A stretch of DNA of 64,000 bases from Blastopirellula marina. GTDB taxonomy: Bacteria; Planctomycetota; Planctomycetia; Pirellulales; Pirellulaceae. Under the pieces are notes generated by a model, which was not told the DNA's origin, did no database searches, and was given only the letters and a program-made list of their open reading frames with translations. Shown here one piece after another: positions 25,844 through 34,200 of this stretch. The stretch spans positions 186,001-250,000 of the forward strand of contig NZ_PUIA01000085.1 of NCBI RefSeq assembly GCF_002967715.1, given 5' to 3'. Made by a program: the position numbers and the translations under genes. Positions within the stretch are counted from its first letter, which is position 1; every line of letters starts with the position of its first letter.

Positions 25844-26479
25844 AATCGATTGCGTTTCTGACAACACCGATCGGCGGATACCACAACGGATTCCAAGAAG
25901 TTCTCTGGGCGGTGCACGGGATTCCAAGCACTTCCGCATGGTACGATCCGCAGGCTCGTTGGTAGAGACATGGGTGAGGTCCCCGACGACCTTCCGATAT
26001 AAGAAGGTCCAGTTTTGCTTCCCTACGCTCGGGAAAGAGCGGCAGTAGCTCGCCTATGCGAGCGTGGCCGACAGAACAGGGCGACTCGGGACGTATCGAA
26101 TTCGAACGCGTTTGGGCCAAGAGCGGCCGTTAATAGTAGCTTCCAATGCGGCCTCTCGGTCTGGCAAGCGGCGGTTGAGATTCGGATATTACCTATCCGT
26201 TCATGATCGCCATTCTCCACCGCCTCCTGCAGTTTCGCTTCGTCACAATCTGCTGAAGCTGCATCGTCCGCCTAGAGGAACGAATCACCCAAAGTCGCAG
26301 CGGTGGAAACGACCGACCGCAACTCAAGTTTCCTTGCAGTGTAGTCGATCAGATAGCGGTTTGCGGGCGTCTTCTTTCGTGCACAGGACGAACCGTCATT
26401 TCGCTCGGTTTAAGACAAATGCCACGCCCTCCTTACGCGTTTTGAAAGACGGGACTCACAACGATCCGCCAAGTAGTAA
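25844..26479. other. About 640 bases without a supported gene
   Basis: Several frames of 60-150 codons exist on both strands (for example 26064-26519 plus, 25704-26120 minus), but none has a recognisable motif, good start signal or regular codon use. The text is Arg/Pro/Ser-rich in every frame, as random GC-rich DNA gives. It may be decayed coding sequence of the same element as the recombinase remnant that follows. Confidence 0.5.
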
Positions 26480-26952
26480 GACAACGACTGCCGTAACCGG
26501 GCCGCGAGTAAAATTTTGAATCAACGAATAACCCTGTTGCGGCTCCGGTTGATCGACATCGCTCGCCATCGATTGACGCGTGTCCAGTCCGAGATCAAAA
26601 ATCTGATCGAAGTGCTGAAGGCGCTCGGTAAGTTCGGGATCGCTAGCGTGGGGACCGAGCTTAAGGAACTGGAAGCCGAGCGAGATTAGCTTCAGGCGGA
26701 CATTAAGACCATGACCGAACAAGAGTCCCCGATTAAGCGGGTCTCTGATTCGGCCAGGGAATTCATCGAGAACTGGAAAGACACTGGCGAAATCCTGGCC
26801 GAAGACGATCCGGATGAGAAGCGGTGCATTCTTCACCTCTTCATTCAGTCGCTGGATCTACATTTCGTCGACACTGAGGAGAAGCGGGCAGAGTACAGCC
26901 TGACCCTTTTTCCAGAAGTGAAGCCTGAGAATTTCGGCCAAGAAAACAGAAA

Positions 26953-26984
26953 CGGGACCGTCGCCGAAGGTGGTGACCGTCCCG
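26953..26984 (+). terminator. Hairpin beside the tRNA-Asn 3' flank
   Basis: Arms 26953-26965 and 26972-26984 form a 13-bp stem with one mismatch and one G-T pair. No T run follows. As at 7693 and 9263, gttaac comes shortly after (26989-26994), then 40 bases later the tRNA-like sequence, giving three similar modules in the island. Confidence 0.45.
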
Positions 26985-27024
26985 ATGTGTTAACCCCTGA
27001 GGCTTTGGTTCGCCATAAGGATAA

Positions 27025-27044
27025 AAAGGCTCCCCCGGCAGGAC
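27025..27044 (-). repeat. Putative attR: 3' end of tRNA-Asn
   Basis: aaaggctcccccggcaggac on the plus strand, identical to 7770-7789. It covers the last 15 bases of the tRNA-Asn gene (27030-27044) and five bases beyond its 3' end. The tRNA is complete here, so the tRNA-proximal end of the island restored the gene, as usual. Confidence 0.5.
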
Positions 27045-27102
27045 TCGAACCTGCGACAAGGCGGTTAACAGCCGCCTGCTCTACCAACTGAGCTACAGGG
27101 GA
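27030..27102 (-). tRNA. tRNA-Asn (anticodon GUU)
   Basis: Read on the minus strand the gene begins tcccctgtagctcag. The acceptor strand tcccctg pairs with cgggggA at the 3' end. The anticodon loop is ctgttaa between ggcgg and ccgcc, giving anticodon GTT. The T arm contains ggttcgagtcc. Length is 73 bases including the discriminator G, and CCA is not encoded. It is a complete cloverleaf and the proposed integration target. Confidence 0.97.
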
Positions 27103-27264
27103 TCAGAGGAACAGCTAAGTTTACGTTTTTCCTTTTCCCTTTCAAGGCCACCTATCGCGAAAGTTGCCTGGGTAGTGAAAAGAAAGAATTCCGATGCTAT
27201 CGAAGAAGACAATTCTTCCGAAGGAAGGTTCTGTTCCGCCGTAGAGAATTGGTCTGGATCCAGG

Positions 27265-27690
27265 CTAGGCGGACCGGTTTTTCACCATCTTCACCGAATT
27301 CCCTTTTTCGTTATACGAGACCTCGGTCATGTAGGCCTTGATCAGCATAACGCCGCGACCGGAGGGGACGTCCAGGTTTTCGTCCAGGGTTGGGTCTGGG
27401 ACGTCGGCAGGTTTAAATCCAGGGCCTTCATCGGTGATGTGGATCAGGACGCGTTCTTTACCGACGCGCATGTCGACTTCAACCGATTTATTCGGATCCT
27501 GCTTGTTCCCATGTTTGATTGCATTAACGATGGCCTCTTCGGCGGCCAGGTGGATACCGAAGCTGTCATGCATGGCCCACTCGGCTCGCTCGAGTTGAGT
27601 CAGCAATTCTTTAATGAGACGCTGTCCTTCGGCCGTATCACTAGGAATTGTTTCCTTGCTCGACCAAAGCCAGTTGTTGTCATCGCCCAT
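27265..27690 (-). CDS. RsbW-like ATP-binding anti-sigma regulatory kinase
   Basis: A 141-residue GHKL-type ATPase of the HATPase_c_2 (anti-sigma / serine kinase) family. Visible motifs: N box HLAAEEAIVNAIKHGN near residue 50, G1 DEGPGF near 86, and G2 SGRGVMLIKAYM near 110. Such proteins phosphorylate a STAS-domain antagonist and hold a sigma factor in a partner switch. A STAS gene lies 161 bases upstream on the same strand, so the two probably form a pair. The start ATG 27690 is preferred over an in-frame TTG at 27702. Confidence 0.9.
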   Translation of the reverse strand: MGDDNNWLWSSKETIPSDTAEGQRLIKELLTQLERAEWAMHDSFGIHLAAEEAIVNAIKHGNKQDPNKSVEVDMRVGKERVLIHITDEGPGFKPADVPDPTLDENLDVPSGRGVMLIKAYMTEVSYNEKGNSVKMVKNRSA

Positions 27691-27851
27691 AACTAAGCGC
27701 AATCACGAATGGGAGGAGTGTTACGGGAAAAGCCAGTCAGGAACGCCTTCTTCCCGACTGATGTCTGCTGGCCGCTAGACACCACATCGAAAGATGGGTG
27801 ATAGCACTAGTTTAGCGACAAAATCCCTTAACGGAAAACAGGGACTCCCAA

Positions 27852-28211
27852 TTAGCCACGAAAGGCAGCCAATGCGTCGGGAACGTCGTCCTTAATATCA
27901 AACAACTTATTTAGCCGGGTTATGGCAAATACTTCCATAATTTCCGGACGGATGTTGCTCATCTTAAGATGCCCATCCTGCTGCTTCACCTGCTTGTCGA
28001 GGCTAATCAGCTTTCCCAAAGCCGAACTCGAAAGGAATTCGACATGGGAGAAGTTCAGCAAAATGCTTCGCTTCTTATCGACCTCGACCAGGTCGTTAAA
28101 TTCTTGCCCGATTTCTTGTATCTGGACGTCATCCAGGATCTTACGATCCTTGAACTCGACTACGGTGACGTCCTCCACCTCGGTTACTTTGAGGCGCTTT
28201 TGGTCCGACAT
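27852..28211 (-). CDS. STAS-domain anti-sigma factor antagonist
   Basis: A 119-residue single STAS domain of the SpoIIAA/RsbV type. The core strand SILLNFSHVEFLSSSALGKL carries the Ser that the partner kinase phosphorylates (in the SSSALG stretch, about residue 58). The rest matches the family in length and order, including the final helix. It precedes the RsbW-like kinase on the same strand. Which sigma factor the pair controls is not visible in this window. The start is ATG 28211; a TTG three codons upstream is less likely. Confidence 0.9.
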   Translation of the reverse strand: MSDQKRLKVTEVEDVTVVEFKDRKILDDVQIQEIGQEFNDLVEVDKKRSILLNFSHVEFLSSSALGKLISLDKQVKQQDGHLKMSNIRPEIMEVFAITRLNKLFDIKDDVPDALAAFRG

Positions 28212-28422
28212 TGCTTTCAATTCCTTTACCTGAAGACTTCGCAGAATTCTAACGTAACGCGAATCGCGAATACAAAGGAAAAATGAGCATTCTGAGAATC
28301 TTACAGGCCACTTCAGCGACAGAATCGTCTCAAACGCTAAAGCCTATGATAATTTCCACTTACGCGCTGTCAACGACAAATAGATTTGCTCGACTGACAT
28401 AACACACCCCTCGCACAGCGGG

Positions 28423-28839
28423 CTATTCGCCCCGCTTGCCGGTAAGCACCACATGCTTTATTAACAGAAAATTGCCCCCGCGAAATTCCGTTACCGTCCC
28501 TGAAACCAGCCAGACCAGTTCACCGGTCGAGCTTTCCTGGGCCTGAACAACGCGTTCCATCATTCGGTTTTCTAATATCTTCAGAACCATTTTCTCGTTT
28601 TCGGGGACGAAGCTCAGGCGATCTCCGATCCACTCGAATGTCCCCTTCGAGTCGACAATTTCCGCCCCTTCGCGTAGACGTGTCAGCTTTTCTTGTTGCT
28701 GCTGAGCCGACTTCATGCGATCGGTAACGGTCGCCGCACTTTCTTCGGCCGATGCATTCTTCCCAGGTGGCGACAACGCAACCAGGCAGCTCATCACGAC
28801 GCAGAAAACACTCAACAGGCTCGGCAGCACTTTTTTCAC
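28423..28839 (-). CDS. Secreted protein of unknown function
   Basis: A 138-residue protein starting at a GTG, with signal peptide to about residue 31 (SVFCVVMSCLVALSPPGKNASA). A short coiled-coil (DRMKSAQQQQEKLTRLREG) and a beta-rich half follow, with GTFEWIGDRLSF and GGNFLLIKHVVLTGKRGE. The C-terminal pattern (a short beta domain ending in a gained-function-like LLL/IKH strand) is seen in other planctomycete small secreted proteins, but I know no function. It is divergent from the gene at 29108. Confidence 0.65.
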   Translation of the reverse strand: MKKVLPSLLSVFCVVMSCLVALSPPGKNASAEESAATVTDRMKSAQQQQEKLTRLREGAEIVDSKGTFEWIGDRLSFVPENEKMVLKILENRMMERVVQAQESSTGELVWLVSGTVTEFRGGNFLLIKHVVLTGKRGE

Positions 28840-29107
28840 GGCAATTCTCGCAGCACCTTCTATCTAACGAAAAACCGCCCAAGTGTAGGTCGAGAACTGC
28901 GATGATGCGTTAGGAAATCATCATGCGGCGAAAAAACATCTTCGTTGCCTCTTCGCAGCAATCGGCGACACCCCAGCAATCGCCGCATCTCATTATCATT
29001 AAATCACTTAGGGGATTCCACCCTTCAAGTCCTACTGGCTTGGCACTGCAGCTGCGTTCCGAAAGGAGGACCTTATCCCGTGAAACTTGTCCTAGCTGCA
29101 GGCAACC

Positions 29108-30037
29108 ATGTACGACTCCATGACCTCTCTCTCGATCGCTCCGATTGCCGTGGCATTTCTGTTCGTGATTGGCAGCTTCCTGACTCTGGCATCCGGACAT
29201 GTCTTTGCCCAGGACCTCGCCCCCTCGGCGATTGTCGAACTCACGACATCCAGCGGCAGGACCTTCCGTGGCAGGATTTCCCCCAAAAGTGATTTCCATA
29301 CCGTCCATCTCACAACGAGTCGTGGTTCGATTGAACTAAGCCGTCCTATCTCTTGGACGGCCATACGCCATCTAACCATCAACGAATTGCCCGCTTCGTT
29401 CGAGAAACTGGCCACCCTGATCACCACCGTTCAAAATGCCCAAGGGCAGCCAGAAACGCCTGCCAATGTCATAACCCTCGGCCCTCCGTCCACTCCCAGA
29501 GAAAACGAAGTCGAAATCGAACAATTGGAAGCTGGTCCGACGACGGCCCCGGTCTCGAGTATTTCGTCTTGGGCAACCTTCAAGAGCTGGGATAGCGATC
29601 CGATTGTCGATGGCTTGGAGGTCACCTTCACCCCAGAAGACTCGCAGGGACTACCAACCGCGGCACGAGGTCACCTGGAAGCAGAACTTTATGCATTCCA
29701 GAAATCATCGTTTTCAAGCGTGCCGCATGGCCACGGCGCTCGATTCGTGAAGATTGGCAGTTGGCGAATCCCGCTGGATCAAACGTTTCCGCGTTACGAT
29801 TCACGCGTGGCACGGTTGCCATATCAATCGATCTCACCGGCTACCGATGGCAGCGTATCGCCACTGGGAACCCTGGTCATTAAGCTGGTCATACCGGGGC
29901 AAGGAACGTTTTCGGCAAGCCTGGAAGATGTTCGCTTACGGCCTTACAGTTCGGTTCGCGATGCCAATGTTTTGCGTGGCAATCCGCGATACTACGGTGC
30001 CGAGAACCCTCGATATGTTCCGTATTACACTCCGTAG
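29108..30037 (+). CDS. Secreted protein of unknown function, SH3-like N-terminal part
   Basis: A 309-residue protein with signal peptide to about residue 35 (cleavage near HVFAQ). The region after it (VELTTSSGRTFRGRISPKSD, then HLTTSRGSIELSRPISW) has the alternating pattern of a small SH3/Sm-like barrel. A Pro/Thr-rich linker near residues 115-155 leads to a C-terminal beta domain rich in Tyr and Arg, ending NPRYVPYYTP. I do not recognise the family. ATG 29108 follows gcagg; ATG 29120 is a possible alternative. It is transcribed divergently from the gene at 28839. Confidence 0.6.
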   Translation: MYDSMTSLSIAPIAVAFLFVIGSFLTLASGHVFAQDLAPSAIVELTTSSGRTFRGRISPKSDFHTVHLTTSRGSIELSRPISWTAIRHLTINELPASFEKLATLITTVQNAQGQPETPANVITLGPPSTPRENEVEIEQLEAGPTTAPVSSISSWATFKSWDSDPIVDGLEVTFTPEDSQGLPTAARGHLEAELYAFQKSSFSSVPHGHGARFVKIGSWRIPLDQTFPRYDSRVARLPYQSISPATDGSVSPLGTLVIKLVIPGQGTFSASLEDVRLRPYSSVRDANVLRGNPRYYGAENPRYVPYYTP

Positions 30038-30066
30038 AATGTACGGCAGAGTCGTGCCAAGGCTGG

Positions 30067-30369
30067 CTAACCAGGCTTCGGCATGGCCAGGCTATGAAGC
30101 ACCAGGACCGCGCCCATCGAGATCAATGCCCACCCCAACCATTGAGGAGGCTTGATCGTCTTCTTGGCCGAGATGATGTTGGAATCTTCGGCAGCCGCGA
30201 CAAATGCTGTCGGGACGTCGCTCGGCTCGGCCTTCTTCGAATTGAACTGTTTCGAAATAAACTGGCTCGCTTCCTGAGTCAGTGTTACCGAGTCGACCAG
30301 GCGGAATTGGATGCCCAAAGCGAGCAGTACCACCCCGATCATGAAGTATTGATTGCGATTGATTTCCAC
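30067..30369 (-). CDS. Small two-helix membrane protein, function unknown
   Basis: A 100-residue protein with membrane helices at about residues 8-24 (YFMIGVVLLALGIQFRLV) and 78-94 (WLGWALISMGAVLVLHSLAM), joined by a 50-residue polar loop. It starts at GTG, with ggag 7 bases before it on the minus strand. No family recognised. It converges with the secreted protein gene ending at 30037. Confidence 0.6.
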   Translation of the reverse strand: MEINRNQYFMIGVVLLALGIQFRLVDSVTLTQEASQFISKQFNSKKAEPSDVPTAFVAAAEDSNIISAKKTIKPPQWLGWALISMGAVLVLHSLAMPKPG

Positions 30370-30683
30370 GGTCAGCTCCGCTGAATCGCTGAAACTTGGT
30401 GCATGATGAAATACAGACTTAGTGGTCCGTTAGTCCAATCTTCGAACCATGGGCACTGCTAGCCTGAGCAAATCCGGCAAGTCATGGATCTTCTCTCCTG
30501 TAAGGATTTGTCAGCGTCTGCCGAACGTATCGGTTATTCCGAGAAGTCTGCTACGCGAGATTGAAGACTTGCAATTTGACTGCTTCCCCCCTCACGTGAC
30601 TCGGTTCTTTAACCTATCCATGTAAGGATCGTCGGAGATGCAATCCGGCACTGGTAACATGTTTGCTTTCGGGGCTAAGAAAT
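30370..30683. other. Intergenic region upstream of the CheY-like gene
   Basis: About 310 bases between the divergent small membrane protein gene and the response regulator. I see no gene, repeat or clear hairpin; it should hold the promoters of both genes, but no sequence stands out enough to call. Confidence 0.4.
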
Positions 30684-31079
30684 ATGAGTACATCTAATCC
30701 TTCACGTGGCCGAGTGCTTGTTTGTGATGATTCGATGTTGATGCGCAAACTGGTCATCGACTCGTTGACCGAAGACGGCTGGACCCTGGCAGGCGAAGCA
30801 CAGAACGGCAAAGAAGCCTGTGAAAAGTACCAGGAACTTCGTCCTGACGCGGTAACCATGGATATTGTCATGCCAGAACATGATGGTATCTATGGACTGG
30901 AACAGATCATCAACCATGATCCGGACGCCAAGGTGGTCATGGTCAGCGCGTTGAATCAAACCTCGCTGGTGGCTGAATCGGTACGAAAAGGGGCTCAAGA
31001 CTTCATGGTCAAGCCGTTTCTGCCTGAGCATCTTCAAGAAACCATGCGACGGCTGGTCGATGCCAATCTGCAGGCCTAG
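30684..31079 (+). CDS. CheY-like single-domain response regulator
   Basis: A 131-residue receiver domain. It has the acidic pair VLVCDDSMLMRKL, the phospho-Asp in AVTMDIVMPEHDG, the switch residue in VMVSALNQ, and Lys in FMVKPF, all canonical. The DSMLMRK start is characteristic of the chemotaxis/CheY and CheB receiver branch. No output domain and no kinase adjacent. ATG 30684 is chosen; an upstream in-frame TTG lacks support. It is well separated from its neighbours, so probably transcribed alone. Confidence 0.9.
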   Translation: MSTSNPSRGRVLVCDDSMLMRKLVIDSLTEDGWTLAGEAQNGKEACEKYQELRPDAVTMDIVMPEHDGIYGLEQIINHDPDAKVVMVSALNQTSLVAESVRKGAQDFMVKPFLPEHLQETMRRLVDANLQA

Positions 31080-31271
31080 TTCCTGTCGATCCCATTTCCG
31101 GTGGGCAAAAATCGGAAAATCTTACCCACGCTTGTCTTGCGAGCGAGGAAAATACGCGAAGAAAGCGTCGGCAAATGATGCCGGCAGCCGCGTTGTGGCG
31201 TTGGTTAAATGCCCCAAATCGGCTAGTCTTACGGAATTGCAAGCACCGCAATCATCGCGTGGAATAGATGT

Positions 31272-34200
31272 ATGGCCCCCGGCGCCCATGAGCCCACCAT
31301 CCGAGAGCACGACGACGAACTAAATAACCTGTCGTCGATGAGCTTCATTGGACTGGTGTTGACGCAATTCTTTGGTGCCGCGAACGACAACATTTTCCGT
31401 TGGTTCGCCATTGGCATCGGCAAAGAACAGCAACCTGAACACGTAGGCACCATCCTGATGGCTGGTACCGCGTGCATGGTCGCGCCGTACCTTATTTTCG
31501 CACCTCATGCGGCCTATTTCGCCGATCGATATAGCAAACGTAGCGTCATTGTTGCCTGTAAGATCGCAGAAATTGTGATCATGGTGCTCGGCATTATGCT
31601 GGCCTGGAGCGGGCAGCTTTTCTGGTTGTTCAGCGTGGTCTTTTTTCTCGGTGCCCAAAGCGCCATGTATGGTCCGGCCAAGCTGGGTGCCATTCCCGAG
31701 ATTCTCAAGACGAAGCACATTTCTTCCGCCAATGGAATCATCGGTCTGGCCACGGTGGTGGCTACCGCACTGGGGACTGTGGTTGGCAATTTGCTAAGTG
31801 ACTGGACGCACCAGGGGGAAACCAACCTCTGGTTAGCCGGTCTCATTATGGTGGGCTTCGCGGCGGTCGGGATTGTGACCAGCTTGTGGATTCAGAACCT
31901 GCCGATCAATCAGCCCGATATGAAATTCCCCTGGAATCCATTTCGCAGCGTGATCAAGGATCTCAAAGCACTACGCGTCAACAAGGCCATCTTTTACGTG
32001 GCGATGGGCAGTGCGTTCTTCTGGACCCTGGCTGCCCTGGCGCAGTTGAATATCGACCAGTTCGCCGCCGAAAGCGGCACCACCACTCAGGCCGACGTCG
32101 GGCCACTCCTTGCCGTGCTGGTTGTCGGAACGGCTGTCGGCTGCATCCTGGCCGGTTATTGGTCTCAAGGTCACGTCGAAATGGGGATTCTCCCACTTGG
32201 TGCGACCGGCCTGGCGATTTGCTCGTTCCTGCTATTCCTCTGCCCTTCTCCGATTGTCGGTGCCGATGGGAACTGGAACTTCGTCTTCTTCGTAGCGAGC
32301 TTCCTGCTGTTTTTCATGGGGCTATCGGCAGGGTTATTTGAAGTGCCGTTGGCTTCGTTCCTGCAACATCGAGCGCCGGCCGAAAAGCGTGGCACCATTT
32401 TGGCCGCGACCAACTTCCTCACTTTTGGTGGCATTTTGATTGTCTCGGTGGTGTTCTCCGTTTTGCGAACGCCGGTCTATGAAGGCAACGTTAATAATGT
32501 CGATCAAGTTGCCGGCTTGGAGATCTCTCCGGAGTTCTCGAAACAGGTCCGGCAAAAGTCGGACGAGCTACGATCGGATATTGTCGCAGGAAACCCGTAC
32601 GATTCGCCGCTAGACATAGCGAAGTCGATCGCATCGAATGAAGACGAAAAGACATACGCGTTCGCTTCGCTACTGATGACCCAGTTGCATCAGGCGTTCA
32701 CAGATCAAAACCCGATTGATCGCAGTGAAGTGATCGACAAATACCCCGACTACAAGCAGCTCGTCGCCGAAATCTATTTCCAAGCGACCAACTTGCCGCT
32801 GATGAGTTCGCGGCAAATCTTCCTGCTGTGTGGTGTGGTAACCATCCCTATTCTTTTCTACATCCTGTACCTGCTTCCCCAGAACTCGCTTCGCTTTCTG
32901 GTGTGGTTGGCCAGCGAAACGTTCTACCGCATTCGCGTTCATGATCGCGAGAACCTGCCTGCCGAAGGGGGCGCACTTTTAGTTTCCAATCATGTCTCGT
33001 GGCTCGACGGCGTTCTGCTGATGCTCACCAGTAGCCGGCCTGTCCGCATGCTCGTTTGGGGTGGGAACTTCAAGAGCGAATGGTTCCGTCGGTTTGTCGA
33101 GTACCACGGAGCAATCCTCATCGACAAGGGGCCCAAGGGAATCCAAAAGGCGCTACAACGAGGACGCGAAGCGATCGAGAACGGAGAGTTGGTCTGCGTG
33201 TTCGCCGAAGGGGGCATCACGCGTAGCGGTCAGATTCAAGGCTTCAAGCCAGGTCTCTTGAAGATGGTCGAGGGAACGTCCGCTCCGGTCATACCGGTCT
33301 TCATTGATGAGCTTTGGGACAGCATTTTCACCTTCAGCGATGGCAAGTTCTTCTGGAAGCTTCCCCGTAGCTGGCAGACCCCCATCTCCATTCATTTTGG
33401 CGAGCCCATCGAGCCTCCGTACGGCATTCATGTCATCCGCCAGGCCGTCCAGCAGCTAGGAGCGATCGCTTTCGAGCGACGAGTTGAGCGAGTGATTCCC
33501 CCAGCGAAAACCCTCCTGCGCGTTTGCAAACGCAGACTCTTTACTTCCAAGGTAGCCGATACGACCGGTGCCGATCTGACCGGCGGTGTCTTTCTCACAC
33601 GGATCCTCGTCCTGCGTCGTTTGCTCAAGCGACACATCCTCAAGTCACGTAAAGAAGAGCAATACGTCGGCGTCTTGCTGCCTCCTTCGGTCGCTGGTGC
33701 CGCGGTCAACGGGGCATTGGCCCTCGATCGCCGCGTGGCCGTGAATTTGAATTACACGACCAGCAACGAAGTGATGAACTACTGCATCAAAAAGTGCGGT
33801 ATCACGTCGGTGCTGACCAGTCGTCGCTTCATGGAGAAGTTCGAGTGGGACCTCGACTGCGAGGTCGTCTACCTGGAAGACCTGAAAGACAAGCCGACCC
33901 TCTGGGATAAGATCAGCTGTGCGTTCACGGCTTTCGTGACTCCTAGCTGGATCCTCGATCGTGCGTACGGTCTGAACAAGATTCGCCCAGATGACACCCT
34001 GACGGTGATCTTTACGTCTGGCTCGACAGGCGTCCCCAAAGGGGTGCAGCTTACCCACGCGAACATTTCGTCGAACGTTCAGGCCATCCAGCAGATGGTG
34101 CACCTGAATCGTCAGGATGTCATTATCGGGATCCTGCCGTTCTTTCATTCGTTTGGCTACACCGTCACCCTATGGACCTTATTTGGTATCGACGTGAAGT

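Larger units (their letters stand above)
7770..27044. mobile_element. Putative composite genomic island integrated at tRNA-Asn
   Basis: The segment is bounded by two direct copies of aaaggctcccccggcaggac (7770-7789 and 27025-27044). The right copy is the 3' end of the tRNA-Asn gene plus five flanking bases. The tRNA is on the minus strand with its 3' end facing the segment, the standard geometry for insertion at a tRNA end. A broken recombinase gene lies directly inside the right boundary. The content is mosaic: a transposase fragment, AT-rich genes, a sulfatase cassette, a SEC-C nuclease-like gene and a second RNA-end scar at 23441. Seen: the repeat, orientation and remnants. Inferred: that these were integration sites. 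The planctomycete sigma/FecR set inside could be cargo or older chromosomal DNA. Confidence 0.45.
26480..27091 (+). pseudogene. Broken site-specific recombinase (C-terminal coiled-coil region)
   Basis: The frame open from 26480 reads RLIDIARHRLTRVQSEIKNL and IEVLKALGKFG, hits an in-frame TAG at 26687-26689, and resumes in the same frame with AREFIENWKDTGEILAEDDP, DEKRCILHLFIQSLDLHF and LTLFPEVKPENFG. This is the C-terminal tail of large serine recombinases common in planctomycetes. The N-terminal catalytic Ser domain is missing, so the gene is dead. The frame runs on through a hairpin and into the tRNA-Asn gene to the stop at 27091; the last 20 residues are antisense tRNA. Abutting the tRNA end is where an integrating element's recombinase is expected. 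Confidence 0.65.

Noticed and set aside
26064-26519. 151-codon frame near the recombinase remnant
   Set aside because: Arg/Ser/Pro-rich without pattern; overlaps frames on both strands; no family resemblance.
27000-27091. Peptide ending APPAGLEPATRR as a real protein end
   Set aside because: This is the known artefact of translating a tRNA gene in antisense.
27175-27696. Plus-strand frame over the RsbW-like gene
   Set aside because: The minus-strand protein has full N, G1 and G2 boxes, so the plus frame is a shadow.
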